Notes under the pieces: model-generated
What the model was told of the DNA's origin: nothing
Seen by the model: the letters and a program-made list of their open reading frames with translations, nothing else
Databases searched by the model: none
In this document: positions 57,230 to 64,000 of the stretch, in pieces
Numbering within the stretch: the stretch's first letter is position 1
Layout: each line of letters starts with the position of its first letter
Program-made: the position numbers and the translations under genes
Source of the DNA: Cephalotus follicularis
Lineage: Eukaryota; Streptophyta; Magnoliopsida; Oxalidales; Cephalotaceae
DNA length: 64,000 nt
Assembly: GCA_001972305.1 (NCBI GenBank)
Contig: BDDD01001490.1
Span: 124,001 to 188,000 of the forward strand
Direction of reading: 5' to 3'

Positions 57230-58105
57230 GGGCATGCTCAACGCATGGCATGCGTGGGTGTGTATCTTGGCATGCACTGCTCGGCGCATGCATAAAGTGC
57301 TTGAGCACTCACTTAACGTGCTTGGATGCATGCGGTAATGCGCTGGAGTGCACAGGTCGGCATGCTAGGACAAATGTCAGGGCATTGCTCGGCACATGGC
57401 TCGCATGCTCAGGACGCATGCATGGTCGGGTGCATGGCATGGTGTGCTAGGACTCACGGCTCAGGCGCATGCATGGTGACTCATGGCATGGTCAGTGCAT
57501 GGAGTGCTCGGGTGCATGGAATTTGCGTGATTGGTACACATGCATGGTCGCTATGGTGCACTGCACTGGTGCATCCTCGGATGCATGTCCTCGGACGCAA
57601 GCTATGGCTCGCTTGCATGGTGAGGACGTACTAGTCATGCGCATGCTCGGACGCATGTTATGGTTCGCACCTGGGAGCACTGTGGCGCACAGCTCGGGAG
57701 CATGCATGCTGGAACATTATGCTTAGCATGTTCGGGACGCATGGCTAGCATGCTCAGACGCTATGCTCCCCACTGCTCAGGTGCATGACTCACATGCTCG
57801 GCAGGACGCACACGCTATGGCTCTCTCGGCGCATGGCATGGGTGACGCATGGTATGATGACACATAGCATGCTCGGCACATAGCGTGCTCAGACTTAGGC
57901 ACCATCTCTGCTTGGACACATGCATGGTCAGACATAGTCATGGCATGCTCGGAAGCATTGCTCGGCATGCTCGGTGCATGGTGGCTAGGACGCACCCTGT
58001 GGAGCATTCAGCACTATGCTATGCTCGGACGTATAGCTTGGAAAGCTCGGGTGCGCATGATCGGCATGCACAGGACGCACGCTCGGGATGCACACTATGG
58101 AGAGC
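57230..58105. repeat. GCATGC/CTCGG-rich array in E
   Basis: Dozens of gcatgctcgg, ggacgcatgc and gcatggcatg variants, strongly enriched in the palindromes gcatgc and tgcatgca. ORFs here (repeats of HA and MHG) are shadows. Confidence 0.85.
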
Positions 58106-58110
58106 TCGGC

Positions 58111-60132
58111 TGTAATATCCCGTTTTTTCGAATAGAAATTTTTTTGGACCTTTTTGATCTGTTTCGTGTGGGCTGCCGATTTGTTTTCGGTATATGGATA
58201 GCCCATTTTCAGTTTGTTTTACTATTGGTTGGGCTAAGTGGGTTTTAACCTTAACCTAGTGGGTTTTTAATAACAAGAGTATGCATATTTTGGCTTTTTA
58301 TTCAAGTGTTAAAACTATTTTCAGAATTTTAAAAATCAAAAACCCTATTTTTATATTAAAATTCTTTTCTCTCCCACACTCTCTCTCTCTCCCCACCACC
58401 CTCTCTCTCCCACTCAGCCTTTGCAGTCGGCGTCAGTACCGATATGACACCGGCAATGGCACCGGTCGAACCCCCACGAGCTCCTGAGTCCACCGGACCC
58501 AACCCCCGCGCTGGACAACGGCCCCTGTTGCGTGCGCGACGTCTTCTCTCCCCGCCACTGTCGAACGCCATAGCTCTGCCTCCGGTGATCTTCACGGCAA
58601 GACAATCACATATTCGGTATCCTGGCACCGAGATGAAGCGAACCCGACCAGCCCCGACCCTTGTCGACACCGGCAATGCATATCGGCGACAAAGTCAACC
58701 GCAGTCAAATGTGTTCGTTCCGGCCAAATACAGCGGCATCGTGGCAAACGCGCCTCGGATATGTGATCCCCGACCTCCAACGCTTCAGATCCGCCCTTTT
58801 CAGTGTCTGGCCGACGACGCGTGACACACACGCCCTGGCCAGCGGCGGCTCGTGAGCCCACGTGCGACAGTCTCCGATGACACGTTTTGGACAGTTTCCG
58901 GCTCCGTTCTCCGCATATGTGTGATCCGTTCTGATTCCGCGGCATGATTCTGGCTCTATTATCTGTTCTGTCTACTTTCGATATTTGCAACAACCGAGGA
59001 GCGGTCTAAAGAAGTATCAATATATATACGTTCTTGAGGTTATTTTGGTGATTGCATGAGGTACGGATGTTTCTTTCCTTGATACCCTCCTATTGGTTTT
59101 ATTAGAGTAAAAGGTTAGTTTTACTTTTATGAATAAATATGAATTTTACTACTGTCTTCTCTTTTACATGATTAAATGAGATTGATACTATTAAGCTAGT
59201 ATATTTGAATTCCAAGCTAATATGAAACTGTTAAATGTTATTGTTTGGTAAAACGGTTTTATGATTGAGAAACTTGATTTAAATGTGGAAATCTTATATG
59301 TTTGAAATGGTTTTTGGTAAATCATTATTTTGAATCATTGATACTGAGAATATAACTGAACCACCTATGGAGGTACCATAGGCATTTCGTAGGCCTGGCA
59401 CGGGGACATGACACTATCCGTAGTGGTGTGATTAGTCTACGGCGTCTCTCACTGTATTGATATCCTGTGAATAGGATTTGGATCCGATTTCTGATAGAGG
59501 CGTATGGGTCAGCCCTAGGATATATGAAATGAATGTAATGATCGGGAATTGACTGTGTAGTGTCGTACACGTCATTCCAAATGGGCAAGTGGATGTCCGG
59601 ACGTCCCTTGCAAATGTACTGTTAACTATATGTATATATTATGAATCTCAGTATGAAACACCGATTTGAAAATGTTTGGAAATGTATATGCTCGGAATCT
59701 TATTTTCACTTTATGCAGATTGTGAATCTATACGTATATGTATGCTTTTGAAAGCTTTTGGCAAGATATCTGTTTTTAAGTTTTATTATTGTTTATTTAT
59801 TTCTATATCTGTACTGAGATTTGCTCAGCCGTGTTTTTCTTTCCATGCGGCAGGTTATCAGGGGCAGCAAGGATATGTGTGATGAGTGAACCACCTATTG
59901 GCTAGAGGATCTCTTAGGTGTTCACTTCCTTTATGTTATGGTCATGTGTGGACCTTGGAAAATAAGTTTGGTTTAAACAATAGTTATTTTCGAATCGAGT
60001 TTATCATTTCATATTTTAATTTGAAGAATTATCATGTTAAATTGGTCATTTTGAAATAAGGTTATGTTCAGTTGTTATGCTTTCTGTAAGATAGTTTGGT
60101 GTGACATCCCGGTCCCAACCGGGGGTGTTACA
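58111..60132 (+). mobile_element. F: solo LTR of 2.0 kb inside E
   Basis: tgtaatatcccg to gggggtgttaca with the perfect TSD tcggc (58106-58110 and 60133-60137). Its first 200 bp resemble the RT1 LTR start in layout (tttttggacctttt, ggttgggctaag), followed by a ctctctctctccc tract, suggesting a related family in plus orientation. A GC-rich part (58430-58990) has overlapping ORFs on both strands without recognisable domains; I do not call a gene. Confidence 0.92.
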
Positions 60133-60889
60133 TCGGCGTTTGACATCACATGCAGTGGACGCACACTAGGACGCTACTCAGACACAAGGCGTGCTTGGGC
60201 ACAGAAAATGGCATGCACAGGCTCTTACGTCCTGACCCGATCACTCACCATCATTATATCACAGTATGTAGGCATTCATTTGAGCAGTCTAGTCATTCTG
60301 CCCTTAACCTTTCATCTTAATCTAGACTAAGCAAGCATATTGACATAGCATACATAACAATACACATTTAAGAATAAAAGTTCTGAGTAGAAAGTAAATC
60401 CTACCTTAAATCTGTCGAGGCTTGATTTATGCTTTCCTTTGCTCTTCGGATCCTTCTTTCCATATCTCTTTCAAGGTTGGAACTAAGGGGATTTAATGAG
60501 AGTGGAAGGGAAGAGACAGGAATTCTCCAGAACTACCCTTCCCTTTGTCTCTTTCTCTCCAATTTGACAACAACCGTCCCCACATTCTTTACTTTCCATT
60601 ATATAGACATTCGATAGAAAATTCTGGAACTTCCAACACAATTCTACTAATTCCTTCACAAAATGGGCTGAGAGCTAAGGAAGTCAACCCAATTCCCCTT
60701 TTTTAAATTCAATTTCGGGCCATTACTCAAAAATAACATTTCCAAGCCCCAAAATACCATAGGATTCATTTAAGACCCAAAATGTCATTTCTTCGTAAAT
60801 TCGATTCCGGCCCGACAATACATTTTAAGCCCAATTTCCATTTCAATAGTCATTTTTTTATATTATAAAATTCAGAGTGTTACATCGAT

Positions 60890-61090
60890 GCTTTCCTTCG
60901 TACAATAACTACAGAGTTAAGGAAAACCTTGACATTTTCAAGGAAAGTGTTGATGTTTTTCACTAGTCAACTCCAAGGATTTCACTCAAATAGCGTCGAC
61001 GTCATGGGAGAAAGCGTCGATGTTAGTTCATAGATTTCCCAGAAATTCAAAGGACGAGGAGAAAAGCGTTGGCTCAATTAAGAATTGCGT
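60890..61090. repeat. GCGTCGACG-type palindrome group in D, right half
   Basis: tcgatgctttcc, agcgtcgacgtcatggg, gaaagcgtcgatgtt and a few weaker copies. Confidence 0.75.
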
Positions 61091-61965
61091 CAACTCAATC
61101 TTCCTGGCAGCTCGTCTTTTCAAGGCATTTTTATGAAAAATTCCTCATTGTCAATCTATAAATCAGTTTTCCTTCAAGTCAAATTAGGAAACACATTAGG
61201 GAAGTATAATAAACTTTTTAAAACAGTTTTGAATCAATTAAAACCAACAATCAAGGAAAACCCAATAATTTTAGGTCTAACTCCAAAATTAAAGCATAAA
61301 GGCTTCAATGCTCTATCAGTTCAATTTCAATCAGTTTATATGCATTCACTCAGTCATTATACAGTATGAAAGTCAGTTATAATTCAGTTTTAATCAGTTT
61401 TAGGTCACAACCTAGAATTTCTAGGTTAAATGCAATATACTAAGGAATTGCTTGGGAGCTAAGTAAATGCATAATAATCAATGCAATGGCATTCAAGCAG
61501 TCAATTTCAGTCCATTCAGTTAGTTTCTATGAGAATCAAAACATATAGAGGAAATCCTACTTCTATGCAATCTTGACGAAACTTTGAAGAACCCAATCCT
61601 TCAAGCTTCAATCAATATAAACCGAGCTTCAATATGTCAAGGCCAGTAAAAATAGCTCCAATCTCCCTATGTTGTCCTCAAAACAGGTTGCCATTATGAA
61701 GAAGAAATGAATGAAAGAGTTATGCCTCCATTCCAAAGCCAAAAGGCTTATATAGGCCATTCCAAATGCCCGAAACTGATCCACTATGGTCAATACAACC
61801 CAATTTCAATCCCAACATCTGTAACGGCACGTAAATGTCTAAGATAACTTAAACCATTTATCCCTTACTTCATCTCATATAGCACCTTCATTTTAGTCTT
61901 ATTTCATCAATATCGGACAAAAGACGAAAATGCCATTTTTTCGATATTCGGGTCCTTACATGGAT

Positions 61966-62601
61966 CCCACTTTGGATAATATAAAAGATCAGTATAACTC
62001 CATATCTCTTGATATATCCCTCAGAATATCCAAAGTGGACGTCCCTTCGATATATAAATTTTCTTCAAAATTAGTCCTACTAGAGGTCAAGTAACCGTAG
62101 TTGCGTCTCCATATTAATCTCCACGGTAGAAACAATTATATCACATGCATATTCTATTATAAACCTTGTGTTAGAAATTTACAAACAAGTGGGTGAAGAT
62201 GAACACCATTGTCACAGTTTTATCGTGTCTTGCACAAACTTAAATAATGATAAATAAAATAAAATCAAACATATGCATTCGAGCCTTAACAGTTCAGACT
62301 TACCAACATTCATTACGACCAAATTCAGATGGAAAAACAAAAGGTCTTAATAAAAGACATCTGATTAATTCAGAGTGAGACCTTCATTTAGTGCAAACTA
62401 ACGTGGCCTGATTGATGAGTAACATCTTAGTCACACTCAAAATTATGACTAAAATATTATTGAAAAAATGAGACTAAAATCACAATGGTAATAGACATGG
62501 TAGCTAGTGGCTATGTTTACATTTATTATAACTATAGAACTACATTGTCACAATTTTATCGTGTCTTGTATAAATTGATCAAAAAAATAACGACGAAAGA
62601 A
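61966..62601. other. AT-rich DNA with a dispersed duplicate phrase
   Basis: attgtcacagttttatcgtg at about 62207 recurs as attgtcacaattttatcgtg at about 62544, same orientation. No gene seen. Confidence 0.5.
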
Positions 62602-63095
62602 TGTTAGAAATATATATATTTTTTTGTATGAGATGTAAGAATATTTATATTTATTTTATGTAGGTTTATATTAATTAGATTATTTTATTTCATTAAAATC
62701 GAATTAATTATTGGTCTAATAAATTGAGACATCAAGTTTTTAATTAAATATAATAAGGACTGATTAGTGTAGACTCTAATAAATTATTAGGCATTTGATA
62801 AAGAAGGTACATTAGGTCACTAACTTATCACAACATAACGTAAGTTTTATTTAGAGAGGTGGTTTGTTCTTTCTTATGGGTTGCGATATCTCATCGAGTC
62901 AGTGTTTTAGGATATTAGGATAATTGTACCTTATTTAAAAGAGGATAACTACAAATTTTTCATTAAGTTCTCCAATGGATCATAAACAATGTACATAAAT
63001 CTAATTTATTATTCTTGTATTTGAATTTTTTTTTTTTTCTATCTATGAAGATTTTGGTTATTGAATTGATTCCTTTTAAATATCAATTTCTTACA
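62602..63095. mobile_element. Candidate solo LTR of copia type
   Basis: About 494 bp with terminal inverted repeats tgttagaaat ... atttcttaca, AT-rich, with the phrase ctccaatggatcataaac. The flanks aagaa and cgaaa do not form a clean TSD, so the ends are provisional. Confidence 0.45.
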
Positions 63096-63258
63096 CGAAA
63101 AACCCTTATATTCCACGATATCCTTAAGACACACTGCATAGTAAACATTGATAACACTATCACATGACCCACCACCATATTAATCTCTCTTATAATGTCA
63201 CAATTTGATACAAGTGGGACTTAAACCCGATATCTCGTTCTTGTGTTGTATATATTGG

Positions 63259-63533
63259 GGCGTTTGGTATGCTATGATAAGATTTTACTTGAAAAACGGA
63301 GCCTTATAATACAACTTACCCAGATATACATAAGATAAGTGATTGCAAACAATTTACCTTGAAAAAAGGTAACTGAGCAAAGGATCCACTCTTTTTTGTG
63401 TCTACTTTTATTGTTTGCAATCTTATAATTTTATAAAACTAAAAATTCATATAATAGCAAATCAAGTAAACCAAAATAATCACTAATCATGCAATCTCAC
63501 TTTGCAAAAAATTATTGCACCATATCAAACGCC
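63259..63533. mobile_element. MITE-like fold-back element
   Basis: Ends ggcgtttggtatg and catatcaaacgcc are inverted with one mismatch, 275 bp apart. Inner arms gattgcaaacaa (about 63342) and ttgtttgcaatc (about 63411) also pair. No coding capacity. Superfamily not certain because a TSD is unclear. Confidence 0.55.
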
Positions 63534-64000
63534 TTGCCTTATAACTTGTGTTGTCATTGATTTTATCAACTTTCCAATAATATATTCTTTTAATCGCTTT
63601 TCAACAAGATTGCTAATAAACTAAGGCTAAATAGAAATTGAACTTAAAATTTCTGGTTAAAGAAGCAAAAGTAGAATTCATTAGGTTATAGGTCAAACAT
63701 TTTTAAAATAACAATAGAAAAGTCGTTCTTTGGACTTTCCAAACTGTATTGTCCAATAAAATAAATGATCTTACATGTCAGAACACTCAAAATTAGAAGA
63801 GGTTTTTAAATAGATTTAATAAATAAATATAATTAATTATAAAATGATATATTATCTACTTAATTAATTTTTAGTTTAAAAATATTCAAAAATAATAATA
63901 TATTATTTAATATGTCTATATACCACATAATAGGTTGTATAAATCCAAAAAAAAATTCAAAACTAGAATCATTCCCATCTTAATTATAAACCGTGAAAAA
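63534..64000. other. AT-rich DNA without recognisable feature
   Basis: No frame, terminal repeat or RNA gene recognised up to the window end. Confidence 0.5.

Larger units (their letters stand above)
56124..60884 (-). mobile_element. E: solo LTR of about 2.7 kb inside D, split by F
   Basis: Parts 56124-58110 and 60138-60884, from tgtaacgtcccaaacccc to agagtgttaca. Flanks tcaat (56119-56123) and tcgat (60885-60889) fit a TSD with one CpG change. Minus-strand TATA motif (ttatatag on plus, 60599-60606). Contains a minisatellite of ggttcatctcggcggtgaccc units (56850-57045) and a long gcatgctcgg-type array (57230-58105, resuming about 60138-60235). Related to solo LTR 17299-19908 by its first 300 bp. 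Confidence 0.88.
54247..61960 (-). mobile_element. D: solo LTR of about 2.95 kb, split by E
   Basis: Parts 54247-56123 and 60890-61960, from tgtaacagcccaag to gggtccttaca. The flanks cagat (54242-54246) and tggat (61961-61965) can both derive from cggat by CpG decay on opposite strands. The minus-strand TATA motif (cttatatagg on plus, 61747-61756) suggests minus orientation. Contains TCGA-type palindromes around the E insertion (56067-56123, 60885-61090) and blocks of gatcatcccaatagaaa (54900-55120). No internal region. Confidence 0.82.

Noticed and set aside
58356..58993. Possible GC-rich gene in LTR F (ORFs at 58444-58824 plus and 58592-58993 minus)
   Set aside because: Both strands open, no recognised motif, and the stretch lies inside a solo LTR with clean TSD.

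Overview
This window is repeat-dense nuclear DNA from a flowering plant, probably a eudicot. I base that on intron-containing fragments of plant genes (an AGO10-type Argonaute, a SEC14-like protein, a FRA1/kinesin-4 type kinesin), plant CACTA and MITE-like elements, a 5S rDNA fragment, and plant Ty3/gypsy (Tekay/Del-like and Tat-like) and Ty1/copia retrotransposons. I see no intact host gene. The species cannot be named from the sequence alone.

Layout. (1) 1-13534 is the right part of a CACTA (En/Spm) transposon. It has a decayed Transposase_24-type accessory gene (165-1830), a nested gypsy element RT1 (1988-9294, TSD tcata), a run of host exons with splice sites (9354-12438), subterminal repeats (12845-13520) and the right terminal repeat (13521-13534). 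(2) 13538-31257 is one old minus-strand LTR, X, split by later insertions: solo LTRs 14495-16900 (TSD atatc) and 17299-19908 (TSD ttcta), and gypsy element RT2 (20428-30762, minus strand), whose integrase is split by another solo LTR (23257-24535, TSD ccgac). The CACTA element abuts the left edge of X. (3) 31258-39001 holds LTR debris, a copia fragment and gypsy element RT3 with a truncated 5' LTR. (4) 39002-45388 holds repeat fragments and the decayed gypsy RT4, with a 5S rRNA fragment in its integrase region and a long 3' LTR of the X family. (5) 45389-47251 is an LTR-like fragment plus AT-rich DNA. (6) 47257-53643 is RT5, a young internally deleted Tat-like element (TSD ctatc) that carries an antisense, intron-containing extra gene with its own TATA box. 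(7) 54247-61960 is a triple nest of solo LTRs (D contains E, E contains F). (8) 61966-64000 is AT-rich DNA with a candidate solo copia LTR and a MITE-like fold-back.

How it works together. This is a stratified insertion record, not a pathway. Boundaries were fixed by TG...CA LTR ends and 5-bp duplications, several of which differ only by changes expected from CpG decay. None of the retrotransposons looks autonomous: all have stops, frameshifts, deletions or altered catalytic residues.

Most worth a second look: the CACTA element carrying AGO10, SEC14 and kinesin exons; GTCGAC-centred palindromes shared by LTRs of several families; the antisense gene of RT5; and the 5S rRNA fragment inside RT4.
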